A DNA stretch of 64,000 bases, taken from the NCBI RefSeq assembly GCF_018863395.1, contig NZ_JAHKRR010000001.1, positions 868,001-932,000 on the forward strand, in the 5' to 3' direction. The notes below the pieces were generated by a model, which did no database searches, was not told the origin of the DNA, and saw only the letters and a list, made by a program, of their open reading frames with translations. This document shows positions 17,817 through 26,162 of the stretch, in pieces (the stretch's first letter is position 1; every line of letters starts with the position of its first letter). The stretch is from Sinomicrobium weinanense. GTDB lineage: Bacteria > Bacteroidota > Bacteroidia > Flavobacteriales > Flavobacteriaceae. Made by a program: the position numbers and the translations under genes.

Positions 17817-18326
17817 ATGAAACGAATTGCCATCATTTTAATTGTAAACACTTTGATTTTGCTGTCCTGTAATGACCCTGCAAATAAGACAAATTCAACT
17901 GTAAACCCCTCAATAACATCAAATATCATGACCTATCCCGTAAAAAATATCAGCATCTCCATTAACAAACCTGCCGATGAAGTGTATCAATTCGCTTCAA
18001 ATCCGGAAAATTTTCCTGCCTGGGTCGCATTTATTAAATCCACAACCCGGGAAAAAGCGAATATCTGGGCTGCAAAAACAGACCTGGGAAATATAAAAAT
18101 AGCATTCACACCGAAGAACAATCTCGGGATTATAGATCACCTGGTCACACTCCCTGACGGTTCAACGGTAAACAACCCCATGAGGGTGGTTGCCAACGGA
18201 AAAGGGAGCGAGTTTATTTTTACGCTGTTCTGGATGCCCGGCAGAACAGAGGAAGAATTTAATCAGGACGCAAAAATGGTAGAAAGCGATTTGCAGGATC
18301 TGAAAAACATACTTGAAAAAGGGTGA
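17817..18326 (+). CDS. SRPBCC-domain lipoprotein
   Basis: The 169-aa protein starts with a lipoprotein signal (RIAIILIVNTLILLSCNDP), which is unusual for a SRPBCC protein because most are cytoplasmic. Residues ~45-165 carry the helix-grip pattern: ISINKPADEVYQFASNPENFPAWVAFI, a central strand block and a C-terminal helix (EEFNQDAKMVESDLQDLKNIL). An internal ATG at residue ~38 (MTYPVKNIS) would give a cytoplasmic form. It is 18 bp downstream of the VOC gene and probably in the same operon. Ligand unknown. Confidence 0.8.
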   Translation: MKRIAIILIVNTLILLSCNDPANKTNSTVNPSITSNIMTYPVKNISISINKPADEVYQFASNPENFPAWVAFIKSTTREKANIWAAKTDLGNIKIAFTPKNNLGIIDHLVTLPDGSTVNNPMRVVANGKGSEFIFTLFWMPGRTEEEFNQDAKMVESDLQDLKNILEKG

Positions 18327-18338
18327 CCGAAGCAGCCT

Positions 18339-20150
18339 TTAATTTCCAACATCATTTTTTTGTATTTCCTCCAGCATTTTTTCAGCATTAGCATTCTCAG
18401 GATTAAGTTCCAGGGACTTTTTATAATTTTCAACGGCCAGGTCTAACTCGCTATTTTTCAGGCATGCTTCGGCATAGCTGTCATAAACGTTGAAACTATC
18501 AGGGTAGAGAAACATATTTATTTTAAATATATCCCTGGCCAATTTTACCTTTCCCGAGTTTAATAAACGATACCCTGTCTGGTTCAAACGCGTTTCCTGA
18601 ATGGCAGGGTCGTCCGGATCGGCTTTTGTTAACCTCTGATATTCCTTTGCAGCCTGTTCAAAATTTCCTGCTTCCAGAAATTCAAACGGAAGTTTTTCGC
18701 CATCTTTCATCCGGGAAAGATCAGATTCGATCGTTTCATTGTCAGCGTTCAGGATTAGCATATTGAACCCGTTCTCCGTATTGGCTTTGAACAGGATGGG
18801 CTGGTTATTTTCACGGCTAATATATGTACTGTCAGAGATTTTAAACAGCTCCACCGCATCTTCCCTTAATTCTTTTTTGAATAAGCTATTGCCGCTTTGG
18901 TATATTTCAATGAGCGCATCGTTATTTAAACGGTAGCGTCCTGTAATTTCTGCAATTTCAGATTGATCCGGTTCCATTTTTTTATACACCGGAACAAAAT
19001 TATCCCATCCATAAGTAAGCGCTACCGATCGGATCAGTTCCTCAACAAATGCCGGATGATTAGCGTTGGTTAATACTACAACCCCATATCCCTTGTTTTT
19101 GTGGGCTATAAATTGGCTGGAAAACCCTTCGTTCCAGCCTCCATGTCCAAAATATATATCATCTTTCTTTTTATCCAGAAAAATTCCAAGGCCGATAAAA
19201 TCTTCGACAAAAGGGGTCAACATTTGTGCCGCCATATGTTTAGACAGAACTGTTTCACTTTCTCCTTTCAGTGTTTTCTGTATGTCTATGGGAAATTTTG
19301 CCAGGTCTTCTGCGGTGGTCCATAATCCTGCTGCGGCCATTTCCGGGTATGTATGGCTTTTACCTTTTGTCATAGAACCATCAGGTAAATAACCGGTCGA
19401 AGCCATTTTTAATTGTTCGTCCCGTAAGGGTTGGTCATAGGTGCTGTTATTCATTCCCAAGGGTTGTAATACCAACGCTTTCATAATAGCGGGAAACGGA
19501 TTTCTTTCTGTATCGATCATCATTTGTTGTACAATACAATATCCTCCGCCCGAATAACGGAAACTTTCCTCCGGAAGTTTGTCTACCCGGATGGCGGCCG
19601 AGTTGGCCGGGGGAGTTCCGTCCAGTACCTCTGCCAGTGCCGGTACCGGAAGGCCCGGACTATACCCCAGGAAACCATGGACGGTTAAACCTCCTGAATG
19701 ATTGAGTAGTTGTTTAAGAGTAACCGCCTTTTCTTCGGTGAATTCATTGTCCGGTAAATTCCAGGACTGTAAGTAGGTGTTTACATCTTTGTCAAGCCCC
19801 AGTTTATTTTGTTCTACAAGTTTCAGGGCTCCGTATGCGGTTAACGGTTTACTGATAGAGGCAGCCTGAAAAAGGGTCTGCGTGGTAACCGGGGATTGAC
19901 TTTCCTTATCCACCACACCATAGCTCTTTACCCAATCAATTTCAGAGTTCCGGATCACTGCAATACTCACACCCGGAACCCCGTAATGTGCCATTCGTTC
20001 TTCAATTGTCCATGTCGAATCACCTTCGAGGTATACGGGATGGATAAGGCCCGTTTCTACCTTTCTGATCTTATCCGTTTTAGATTCTGAAGGATTGGAA
20101 CACGCCTGAAGAAAAATAAGGGTCAGGAAGAATAAAGAGGTGGTTTTCAT
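18339..20150 (-). CDS. Serine hydrolase (beta-lactamase fold) fused to TPR repeats, lipoprotein
   Basis: The 603-aa protein has a lipobox (LIFLQACSNPSES). Residues ~45-375 are a class C beta-lactamase-type domain: S98-I-S-K101 in FQAASISKPL gives the catalytic serine and lysine, YSGGGYCIVQQ the tyrosine motif, and GHGGWNEGFSSQF the third motif. After a ~90-residue linker sheet, the C-terminal ~120 residues form TPR repeats (GNFEQAAKEYQRLTKADPDD, FNVYDSYAEACLKNSELDLA, ENYKKSLELNPENANAEKML). Such fusions are frequent in Bacteroidota and probably act on peptides or esters outside the cytoplasm. It is convergent with the SRPBCC lipoprotein gene. Confidence 0.87.
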   Translation of the reverse strand: MKTTSLFFLTLIFLQACSNPSESKTDKIRKVETGLIHPVYLEGDSTWTIEERMAHYGVPGVSIAVIRNSEIDWVKSYGVVDKESQSPVTTQTLFQAASISKPLTAYGALKLVEQNKLGLDKDVNTYLQSWNLPDNEFTEEKAVTLKQLLNHSGGLTVHGFLGYSPGLPVPALAEVLDGTPPANSAAIRVDKLPEESFRYSGGGYCIVQQMMIDTERNPFPAIMKALVLQPLGMNNSTYDQPLRDEQLKMASTGYLPDGSMTKGKSHTYPEMAAAGLWTTAEDLAKFPIDIQKTLKGESETVLSKHMAAQMLTPFVEDFIGLGIFLDKKKDDIYFGHGGWNEGFSSQFIAHKNKGYGVVVLTNANHPAFVEELIRSVALTYGWDNFVPVYKKMEPDQSEIAEITGRYRLNNDALIEIYQSGNSLFKKELREDAVELFKISDSTYISRENNQPILFKANTENGFNMLILNADNETIESDLSRMKDGEKLPFEFLEAGNFEQAAKEYQRLTKADPDDPAIQETRLNQTGYRLLNSGKVKLARDIFKINMFLYPDSFNVYDSYAEACLKNSELDLAVENYKKSLELNPENANAEKMLEEIQKNDVGN

Positions 20151-20348
20151 ATGGTTTGTTTTGATGTTGGATAAAGTCAGAAAGATAATAAATGATGCAT
20201 CTGTATCCCAATAATTTTTCAGGGATCATTTTTTGTGTTTTTATAAAAGACGAGGTCATTTCTATTTGGTTACAGATAAAGAGATTATTTTGCTTTTTTG
20301 ATATTTTTGTGTAATAAATATCTATTTGTGGAATGAAGTATTTAGTCT

Positions 20349-20741
20349 TTACATATAAAAGACATTAAACTTATGCCCGTCAGGGTCGGCAAAAACAAAA
20401 CCGTAATATCCCTTTCCGAATTCTTCCGGCTTGGAAACAATTTTTCCGCCTGCGCTTTCAACCTCTTTCGCCCAATGGTCCACTTGGTCTTTGCTTTCTG
20501 CAGAAAGTGTAAACACAATCTCGTTTGCACTTTGTGAGTCGGCTATTTCACTTTTTAAAAAGTTTTGAAGTATGTTCTTTAAAAAGAAATGTATAATAAA
20601 GTGATCTTCCCCGACAAAAAAACTTGTCAGTTCATCAGAGTCATTTGCACCGTTGGGCTTAAACCCTAATTCAGTATAAAATTTAGTTGTCCGGTCTAAA
20701 TCGCTTACGGCTAAATTTGACCATATCTTTTTCGGATTCAT
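20349..20741 (-). CDS. VOC/glyoxalase-fold protein
   Basis: The 130-aa product has the VOC fold: WSNLAVSDLDRTTKFYTELGFKPNG at the front, HFIIHFFLKNILQNFLKSE in the middle, and the second module EIVFTLSAESKDQVDHWAKEVESAGG ending KGYYGFVFADPDGHKFNVFYM. The late FADPDGHKFN segment carries the usual metal/substrate edge. It resembles lactoylglutathione-lyase-like proteins used in many small-molecule resistances. It is the first of a minus-strand series with an SRPBCC and another VOC gene, each separated by about 50-220 bp. Confidence 0.82.
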   Translation of the reverse strand: MNPKKIWSNLAVSDLDRTTKFYTELGFKPNGANDSDELTSFFVGEDHFIIHFFLKNILQNFLKSEIADSQSANEIVFTLSAESKDQVDHWAKEVESAGGKIVSKPEEFGKGYYGFVFADPDGHKFNVFYM

Positions 20742-20963
20742 AATTTCTGGTTTTTGATGGTTAATTTAATGAACTCGTTTAAACTTTTTCTATTACCTGC
20801 AAAATTAAGGCCCGGAGAACGAACTTTTGTGGTGCTTAAATGACATTTGGGAGGGGTATTTGTGACAAAGGGCAGGGGAGTAGGTGTGAAATGAAGGGTT
20901 TGGCTAAACCCTCAATATCAGAGACCCTGAAAAACAATTAACAAAATTTAAAGGGGTCCACTT

Positions 20964-21404
20964 TTATGATGCCTGGTTTTCCGCAAATTCTTTAAAATCA
21001 CCCAGGTATTTACGGGTTTGTTTTTTAAAAACACCGGACATCAGGGGCGCTATGAACTTCATTATTCCCTTAAACCTGTACTCGGTATCGACAACCAGCC
21101 TGGTCCGGTTTTCCTTGAGTTTTTCGAACCTGTTCCGGACCGTATTGAAAACGGTCCCGGCATCGTATGTAAAACTCATTTCTTTCGGTAGGTCTATGGC
21201 GGTGATAGTCTCCGTCATTTCCATTTTTCGTTTACCCGTTTGAAATGTAAGGCGCGATTTGGCCCCCTGTGTTCCGGGGGTTCCGCTTAGATGCTCAATG
21301 TTTTGGAATCCGTCCATCCATTGGCCGAGATGATCGGGATTTGTGAAAAGCCTTACAACCGTTTCAACAGGCCGATCGATCTCTATTGATTCTGAAAATT
21401 TCAT
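20964..21404 (-). CDS. SRPBCC-family protein
   Basis: The 146-aa protein is a single helix-grip domain: FSESIEIDRPVETVVRLFTNPDHLGQWMDGFQ, then strands around KRKMEMTETITAIDLPKEMSFTYDAG, and a C-terminal helix FIAPLMSGVFKKQTRKYLGDFKEFAE. The pattern is close to the polyketide-cyclase/dehydrase type of small-ligand-binding proteins. No signal peptide is present. It is read in the same direction as the VOC genes on both sides (55 bp after the one at 21459-21863), suggesting a joint unit. Confidence 0.82.
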   Translation of the reverse strand: MKFSESIEIDRPVETVVRLFTNPDHLGQWMDGFQNIEHLSGTPGTQGAKSRLTFQTGKRKMEMTETITAIDLPKEMSFTYDAGTVFNTVRNRFEKLKENRTRLVVDTEYRFKGIMKFIAPLMSGVFKKQTRKYLGDFKEFAENQAS

Positions 21405-21458
21405 AATAATGTGTTTTTAGTTTGGAATTTAAGTATTGAACCCGTTTAAATAAGTTTG

Positions 21459-21863
21459 CTATCCCGGCAGTTGGGACTCGTCTACCCAGGTAAGTTCCCA
21501 CTGGTGGCCGTCGGGATCGGCAAAGCTGTGTTGGTACATCCAGCCATGGTCCTGGGGATTGGCATAAATCTCAGCTCCCAGTGATTGTGCCTTGCTTATC
21601 TTTTGTATCACTTCCTCTTTTGATGAAACTTCAAGGGCGATAAGCACTTCAGTGACCGTTTTGGCATCACTGACAGGTTTTTTCGTAAAGGTCCGGAAAT
21701 AGCCCTCCGTGAGCAGCATCACCGATAATGTATCGCTTATGATCATACAACCGGCTTTCTCGTCCGTAAACTGGTCGTTAAATTTAAAACCTATGCCTTT
21801 AAAGAAATCCATTGACTTTCCCAGGTCTCTCACCGGCAGGTTAATAAAGGTTCTCTGTGCCAT
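21459..21863 (-). CDS. VOC/glyoxalase-fold protein (lactoylglutathione-lyase-like)
   Basis: The 134-aa protein has two VOC modules: RTFINLPVRDLGKSMDFFKGIGFKFND and EVLIALEVSSKEEVIQKISKAQSLGAEIYANPQDHGWMYQHSFADPDGHQWELTW. The closing FADPDGHQWEL strand contains the conserved glutamate. The segment DHGWMYQHSFADPDGHQWE is typical of the glyoxalase-like family annotated for Bacteroidota. Substrate unknown. Probably the first gene of a minus-strand unit with the SRPBCC gene at 20964-21404. Confidence 0.84.
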   Translation of the reverse strand: MAQRTFINLPVRDLGKSMDFFKGIGFKFNDQFTDEKAGCMIISDTLSVMLLTEGYFRTFTKKPVSDAKTVTEVLIALEVSSKEEVIQKISKAQSLGAEIYANPQDHGWMYQHSFADPDGHQWELTWVDESQLPG

Positions 21864-21950
21864 AATTGTATTGTTTTAAAGTTTAAGTATAACACAAAGA
21901 TGAGGCAGGGCGGGGAACAAAACTTTTACATTTGTTGAGAAAATGAAAAA

Positions 21951-22541
21951 TTATTTGTTGGCAAAGAGAATCCTGCTCAATTGCGTGGGGGTAATGCCGA
22001 GATAAGAAGCAATATGATGCTTTTTAAGCCGCTTCACCAACCGGGGGTATTTGATCAGAAAATCACGGTAACGCGCCGCAGCCGTATCGTTGCGAAAAGA
22101 GATCTCATCGGGTTCTTTTTCTATGACCCAGTATTTTTCCATGTATTGAATATAGGCATCTGCAATACACGGGTGTTTCCGTACCAGTTTTTTAAATTTA
22201 AGGAAATCGAACTCAAGAACAGTTGCTTTTTCCAATGCTTCTATGGCAAACGGACTTTCTTTTCCCGTAAGGGTAGCCGGAACAGAACCGGCCAGCCTGC
22301 CTTCGGGAAAGAAGTTTTTAATGACGTAATTTCCCGCTTCGTCTATATAGTACTGAGAAAATAACCCCCGGGCCACATAAGCCGTTTTTCTGGGAATTTG
22401 CCCTAGCCTGATAAAATAATCTCCCTTTTCATAGACCCTCAATTTTAAAAGGGAAGCCCAATCTCCCTTGGCGCCAGCACTTAGAATGACGTACTCTTTT
22501 ACTTGTTCGAAGAATTGTTCTATGATGTCGTTGTCATTCAT
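21951..22541 (-). CDS. Crp/Fnr-family transcriptional regulator
   Basis: The 196-aa protein has the cyclic-nucleotide-binding-like beta-roll (LRVYEKGDYFIRLGQIPRKTAYVARG, FFPEGRLAGSVPA) and a C-terminal helix-turn-helix (RLKKHHIASYLGITPTQLSRILFANK). The 'HHIASYLGITP-x-x-LSRI' end is the typical recognition region of this family in Flavobacteriia. It is transcribed toward the VOC/SRPBCC genes at 20.3-21.9 kb, 87 bp away, so it could regulate or head that unit. Effector unknown. Confidence 0.87.
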   Translation of the reverse strand: MNDNDIIEQFFEQVKEYVILSAGAKGDWASLLKLRVYEKGDYFIRLGQIPRKTAYVARGLFSQYYIDEAGNYVIKNFFPEGRLAGSVPATLTGKESPFAIEALEKATVLEFDFLKFKKLVRKHPCIADAYIQYMEKYWVIEKEPDEISFRNDTAAARYRDFLIKYPRLVKRLKKHHIASYLGITPTQLSRILFANK

Positions 22542-22694
22542 TATTGTCCCCTAAATCAGGAGGTACTCGGGTTTCTTTGTTTGAACTAATTTAGTTAAAG
22601 TTTTTGTTTTTTGCCTTTTGAACGGTAAAAAAGTCTTCGGATAAGCGGCGGAAAGGAATATGACACGCCGGATAAAAACCAAAAACACGGTGGC

Positions 22695-23297
22695 TCAATC
22701 CAGTTTCCACCTTTTGGCCAATTCGGCGTTAAACCCTTCTTTATCTTTTGGATTGGGGTCCCCTTTGCCGGTGGTGATCAGGTTGTAAAGACTGGTTTTA
22801 ATATATTGTGCCCACCCATCCCTGCAAACGTCATAGCACTCATAATCGGGGACCAATCCTTTGTGTGTAAAGGTTATTGTGGTTTTCCCGCCTTCCTTTG
22901 TGATGTCAAAAATCAGTTGGGTATCTACCCACTCGGTCTTGTCTTCAATAAAATTAAACTCGTTTTCCAATACCTGGTAGACCAACTTTTTGTTTTTATC
23001 TATTTCAACCAGCTTTATCTTACATAAATGAATGTCTTTGTAATGATAAAAAAAGGTTTTGTTGAGTTGGTCTGTCGGCCCTTCGATTTCTTCGGACCAC
23101 CAGGCCCGGATGTCCTTAATGTAGTTAAAAGCCGTTTCCGGGGTTTCGTTTACTACGATCGCTGCGGTGTAATCTCGGTTTTCCATGTCATTTTGTTTTA
23201 AAGGTTTTACTGTTGTTTTATTTTCCCGGGTTCGCCCCCTTTCGTTATGGGGTATTGCCAGCAAGAATACCGACAAAAGGATCAGTATTGTTTTCAT
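22695..23297 (-). CDS. Exported SRPBCC-domain protein
   Basis: The 200-aa protein has an N-terminal hydrophobic segment (MKTILILLSVFLLAIPHNERG) followed by a helix-grip domain: YTAAIVVNETPETAFNYIKDIRAWWSEEIEG, then CKIKLVEIDKNKKLVYQVLE, and TTITFTHKGLVPDYECYDVC with a C-terminal helix (DGWAQYIKTSLYNLITTGKG). An internal ATG (MENRDYTAAIVV, residue 38) would give the cytoplasmic form normal for the family, so the signal-like front may be a recent extension or a true export signal. It is divergent from the GlxA-type regulator gene, with 196 bp between the starts. Confidence 0.8.
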   Translation of the reverse strand: MKTILILLSVFLLAIPHNERGRTRENKTTVKPLKQNDMENRDYTAAIVVNETPETAFNYIKDIRAWWSEEIEGPTDQLNKTFFYHYKDIHLCKIKLVEIDKNKKLVYQVLENEFNFIEDKTEWVDTQLIFDITKEGGKTTITFTHKGLVPDYECYDVCRDGWAQYIKTSLYNLITTGKGDPNPKDKEGFNAELAKRWKLD

Positions 23298-23446
23298 TTT
23301 TATGATTTTTAAGGGTTATCGCTTGTTTTTTTGACCGTTGTTTCCATAGACCTGATGTTTAAATGAAACGGCTGACTTCTTTTTACTCTACAAATGTAGT
23401 GTCTGTATAAGCTCCTTATAGATGTGTATATAGACATTATTACGGG

Positions 23447-23477
23447 TTGATTTGGACAATATTCCTTTTTACCTTTG
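23447..23477 (+). promoter_or_regulatory. Bacteroidota-type promoter for the GlxA-type regulator
   Basis: TTG at 23447-23449, a 20-bp spacer and TACCTTTG at 23470-23477 form a full TTG-N20-TAnnTTTG match. The ATG at 23494 follows after about 16 bp, so the leader is very short. This supports the ATG over the TTG at 23452. Confidence 0.7.
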
Positions 23478-23493
23478 TCTAAAACCCATTGTG

Positions 23494-24486
23494 ATGAAAC
23501 ATATAAGTATCCTGGTCCCCGACGGGCAAAGTAATTTAACCACCATCTCCAGTATAGTGGGGGCTTACGAAATTTTTATCAGGGCCAATGCCCATTGGGA
23601 AGAAAAACAACAAAAAACGCCCTATACCATAGAACTTGTGGGAGCTGCCGACAAGGTGGATGTATATCAGGGCCTTTTTTCTGTCCGGTCCCAAAAGCAC
23701 GTATCGGAAGTACCCGCATCCAACCTTATTGTTATCCCGTCGTTGGTCAGGAGTTACGAAAAGGCACTTAAAGGGAACCAATTGTTGGTTAAATGGATAA
23801 AGGAACAATACAAAAACGGGGCAGAAGTGGCCAGCATGTGTACCGGGGCATTCCTGCTGGCCTCCACCGGGTTGCTCGATGGTAAAAGTTGTTCTACCCA
23901 TTGGGCGGCAGGTCCTGAATTCAGGGAGAGGTTTCCCAGGGTAAATTTGAAAACCGATAAATTGATCATCTACCAGGACGGGCTCTATACCAACGGAGGC
24001 GCCTTTTCCTTTCTGAATTTGATCATTTACCTGGTGGAAAAGTATTACGACCGTCAAACGGCCCTGTATTGTGCCAAGATTTTTCAGATTGATATGGGAA
24101 GGAACCTTCAGTCGGAATTCAGTGTTTTTAACGGTCATAAAAAGCATGAAGACAAAGAAGTACTGGAAGTTCAGGCTTATTTTGAATCCCATTATCAAGA
24201 CAGGATATCCATTAAAGAGTTATCGGAGAAACTCCATGTAGGGCGAAGGAACTTTGACCGGAGGTTTATCAAAGCCACCGGTATTACTCCATTGGAATAC
24301 TTGCAGAGGGTCAGGGTTGAAGCGACTAAAAACTACCTTGAAAACACAAGAAAGACGGTTAGTGAAATCATGTACGATGTAGGGTATAATGATGATAAGG
24401 CTTTTAGAAATGTGTTTAGCCGGTTTACAGGTATTTCACCCAACGATTACAAATCGAAATACAATAAGGAGAGAATACTATCATAA
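23494..24486 (+). CDS. GlxA-type transcriptional regulator (DJ-1/PfpI plus AraC HTH)
   Basis: The 330-aa protein has an N-terminal DJ-1/PfpI-like domain (HISILVPDGQSNLTTISSIV; the nucleophile-elbow-like EVASMCTGAFLLASTGLLDG; STHWAAGPEFRERFP) and a C-terminal AraC double helix-turn-helix (ISIKELSEKLHVGRRNFDRRF; VSEIMYDVGYNDDKAFRNVF). The cysteine in MCTGAF matches the active-site-like position, but in GlxA-type regulators the domain is a sensor and not an enzyme. It is divergent from the exported SRPBCC gene, which is a plausible target. Confidence 0.88.
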   Translation: MKHISILVPDGQSNLTTISSIVGAYEIFIRANAHWEEKQQKTPYTIELVGAADKVDVYQGLFSVRSQKHVSEVPASNLIVIPSLVRSYEKALKGNQLLVKWIKEQYKNGAEVASMCTGAFLLASTGLLDGKSCSTHWAAGPEFRERFPRVNLKTDKLIIYQDGLYTNGGAFSFLNLIIYLVEKYYDRQTALYCAKIFQIDMGRNLQSEFSVFNGHKKHEDKEVLEVQAYFESHYQDRISIKELSEKLHVGRRNFDRRFIKATGITPLEYLQRVRVEATKNYLENTRKTVSEIMYDVGYNDDKAFRNVFSRFTGISPNDYKSKYNKERILS

Positions 24487-24489
24487 GGA

Positions 24490-24559
24490 AGATATCAGAT
24501 ATGAGATCTTAGACGTAAGATTATAGGACGTAAGACTTAGGACTTTAAGATATGACTAA
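24490..24559 (+). repeat. Degenerate heptamer array (ten 7-bp units)
   Basis: From 24490 the DNA parses without gaps into AGATATC, AGATATG, AGATCTT, AGACGTA, AGATTAT, AGGACGT, AAGACTT, AGGACTT, TAAGATA, TGACTAA. An inverted counterpart lies at 24960-25008. The spacer 24487-25087 (601 bp) has no gene. Confidence 0.7.
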
Positions 24560-24596
24560 GTCAACTACCTCGGAGAAGCCCTTCGATAAATACTAT

Positions 24597-24656
24597 ACTG
24601 AGCTTGCCTGCACTGAGCTTGCCTGCACTGAGCTTGCCTGCACTGAGCTTGTCGAA
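24597..24656 (+). repeat. Tandem 15-bp repeat, four units
   Basis: ACTGAGCTTGCCTGC repeats at 24597, 24612 and 24627; a fourth unit from 24642 changes to ACTGAGCTTGTCGAA. The unit is part of a dispersed GAGCTTG(C/T)CGAAG motif also seen near 48390 and 54757. Confidence 0.75.
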
Positions 24657-24748
24657 GTGTCGAAGTGTTCAGGAACAACTTGCCCAAGTGCTTAGGACAG
24701 GCTCCATAAGGCATTCAAATAAAATGAACCATAATCGTAAATTATTAC

Positions 24749-24949
24749 TGATGCGTTAAATTCTAATGACAGGTCTATTCTGTGCTCTTTGTGCCTACTT
24801 AGCGTCCTCTGTGGTTGATATTTAACCACGGAGACCACAAAGGTTTACACAAAGTTCACAGAGGCAAAATCAAATCAAAAAAACAAAAAATATGCTTAAA
24901 GCCAGTTGTATTAGTACTTTACAAGGATTGACCAAAAATTAACGCATCA
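24749..24949. mobile_element. MITE-like element 2 with TGATGCGTTAA ends
   Basis: TGATGCGTTAA at 24749 and TTAACGCATCA ending at 24949 bound 201 bp. The ends match element 1 (10195-10521) exactly, while the interior is different and carries the CTTTGTG-type repeat (24780-24866) as a long imperfect hairpin. AATCGTAAAT (24733-24742) and AACCGTAAAT (24955-24964) flank it as a near-perfect 10-bp direct repeat. No gene inside. Confidence 0.5.
24780..24866. repeat. Dispersed CTTTGTG-type repeat, copy 2 (inverted pair)
   Basis: TGTGCTCTTTGTGCC...CTCTGTGGTTGATATTTAACC and CCACAAAGGTTTACACAAAG...ACAGAGGCA form an imperfect palindrome around 24825. It is the only copy that holds both orientations. Confidence 0.6.
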
Positions 24950-24959
24950 CTACTAACCG

Positions 24960-25008
24960 TAAATCTAAAATCTAATGTCTTATATCTTATGTCCTGAAGT
25001 CTTAAGTC
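24960..25008 (-). repeat. Degenerate heptamer array, inverted partner
   Basis: Seven 7-bp units (TAAATCT, AAAATCT, AATGTCT, TATATCT, TATGTCC, TGAAGTC, TTAAGTC) are the reverse complement type of the array at 24490-24559. Confidence 0.65.
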
Positions 25009-25087
25009 AAAAAACAATGGGTTTTTGAATTTTTGTCATGTACTAAAATCTCATATCTAATAAATGGTAAAAGTTTAAACGGGTGCT

Positions 25088-25849
25088 CTATTCAAACCTT
25101 TTGTACAGCGCTTCGGCGGCCACCCGGTAAGCAGTATTTGCTTGCTGTTGTTCAATGATCTTTAATGCCTGGTCATTGAGCCCGTTCGGGGTTGTGGCCT
25201 CCTTTTTTAATTCGGAAAAATCAAACGGAATATTCTTCCTGGGATAGCAGGTCAGGGCTGAAAATAATTCCATAACATACCTGTTGGCTACCGAAGGTTC
25301 CACATTATGGGATTGCGCCCAATGGCTCAGGGTTTCGGTAAGGTCGTAAAACGGGGCTATTAAACCGGTAAGGGTCCATAATAGTTTCAGTTCCGGTTCA
25401 CTTGCTACGGGGACGGGAGTGCCGATATTTTTAAATATACCCGAAATCGTTTCGTCGGGATGGTAAAGCAAGATCGGGCATTCGTGATTTTCCACTGTCG
25501 GGAAAGGGACCGCCCTGCTTACTTTGGAGGCGGGACCAACACTGTTGAGAAGCTCTTCCAGATCGAGAAAAGGCACAAACGAAACCACCCTGTGATCCTC
25601 ATTAAAAGACAGGCCTTTAAGTATATCTTTTGCAAAGGCAGGGGGCAGGGCAATAAAAATAACTTCGGAATGGTCCAAAACCGATTGGTTGCTCTCCATC
25701 CTGGTGACCTTATCAAAAAGCCCTTCCAGAAACAGCGACTTCTCCTTGTTCCTCGGGGAAATATTGATGTGACTTGTACTATTTGAGGTACACAGCCCCT
25801 TAATTACCGAAGTGGCTATATTTCCTGTACCGATAAATCCTAAATTCAT
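25088..25849 (-). CDS. Pyrroline-5-carboxylate reductase-like NAD(P)-dependent oxidoreductase
   Basis: The 253-aa protein opens with a Rossmann motif (LGFIGTGNIATSVIKGL) and continues with VIFIALPPAFAKDILKGL and VSRAVPFPTVENHECPILLY, as in ProC/P5CR proteins. The C-terminal dimerisation region has KKEATTPNGLNDQALKIIEQQQ in place of the P5CR 'TSPGGTT' motif. True proline-pathway ProC enzymes are ~270 aa and better conserved here, so this is probably a side-branch reductase acting on another imine or oxo substrate. It stands alone between two repeat-rich spacers. Confidence 0.78.
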   Translation of the reverse strand: MNLGFIGTGNIATSVIKGLCTSNSTSHINISPRNKEKSLFLEGLFDKVTRMESNQSVLDHSEVIFIALPPAFAKDILKGLSFNEDHRVVSFVPFLDLEELLNSVGPASKVSRAVPFPTVENHECPILLYHPDETISGIFKNIGTPVPVASEPELKLLWTLTGLIAPFYDLTETLSHWAQSHNVEPSVANRYVMELFSALTCYPRKNIPFDFSELKKEATTPNGLNDQALKIIEQQQANTAYRVAAEALYKRFE

Positions 25850-25902
25850 TTGTTTTTCGATTATTGTAGTTCAAACTTCCTTAAAAATGTAATGGAACAC
25901 TC

Positions 25903-25958
25903 TTTGCCTGGAGTAGCGGTAGGAGGGGAGGGCATCCTACCGCTACTCCGGGCAAAGT
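25903..25958. repeat. Long hairpin within a dispersed repeat
   Basis: Left arm 25903-25925 and right arm 25936-25958 match at 22 of 23 positions around a 10-nt loop; the core is GGAGTAGCGGTAGGA. The left arm plus loop (25891-25934) also occurs at 31242-31310 and 33387-33448 without the right arm. It lies between the reductase gene and the GG-leader peptide gene. Nothing else was recognised in 25959-26113. Confidence 0.6.
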
Positions 25959-26113
25959 TTAAAGAACACAGTAGTATGGGTGTTGGATTTAATATTGATG
26001 TCAGATATTAAAAAACGTGATACAACGCTGCACATTGGCTACAAAAAATCTGCCTCAGGGAACGGAAAGCCATTGTTTGAAGACCTGAAAAGCCCGGTGG
26101 GATTAAAATGAAC

Positions 26114-26142
26114 AAAAAAAAGGTGCGGGCAATACCCGCACC
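26114..26142 (-). terminator. Rho-independent terminator of the GG-leader peptide gene
   Basis: GGTGCGGG (26122-26129) and CCCGCACC (26135-26142) form a perfect 8-bp stem with a 5-nt loop. On the minus strand it is followed by eight Ts (26114-26121). It begins 20 bp after the stop codon of the 50-codon gene at 26163-26315, so that gene is a monocistronic unit. Confidence 0.85.
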
Positions 26143-26162
26143 TGTATCATTGTGCTAAAATA

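Noticed and set aside
25088-25849. Housekeeping proline biosynthesis proC
   Set aside because: Rossmann and general layout fit, but the conserved C-terminal substrate motif is strongly altered, so the gene symbol was withheld.
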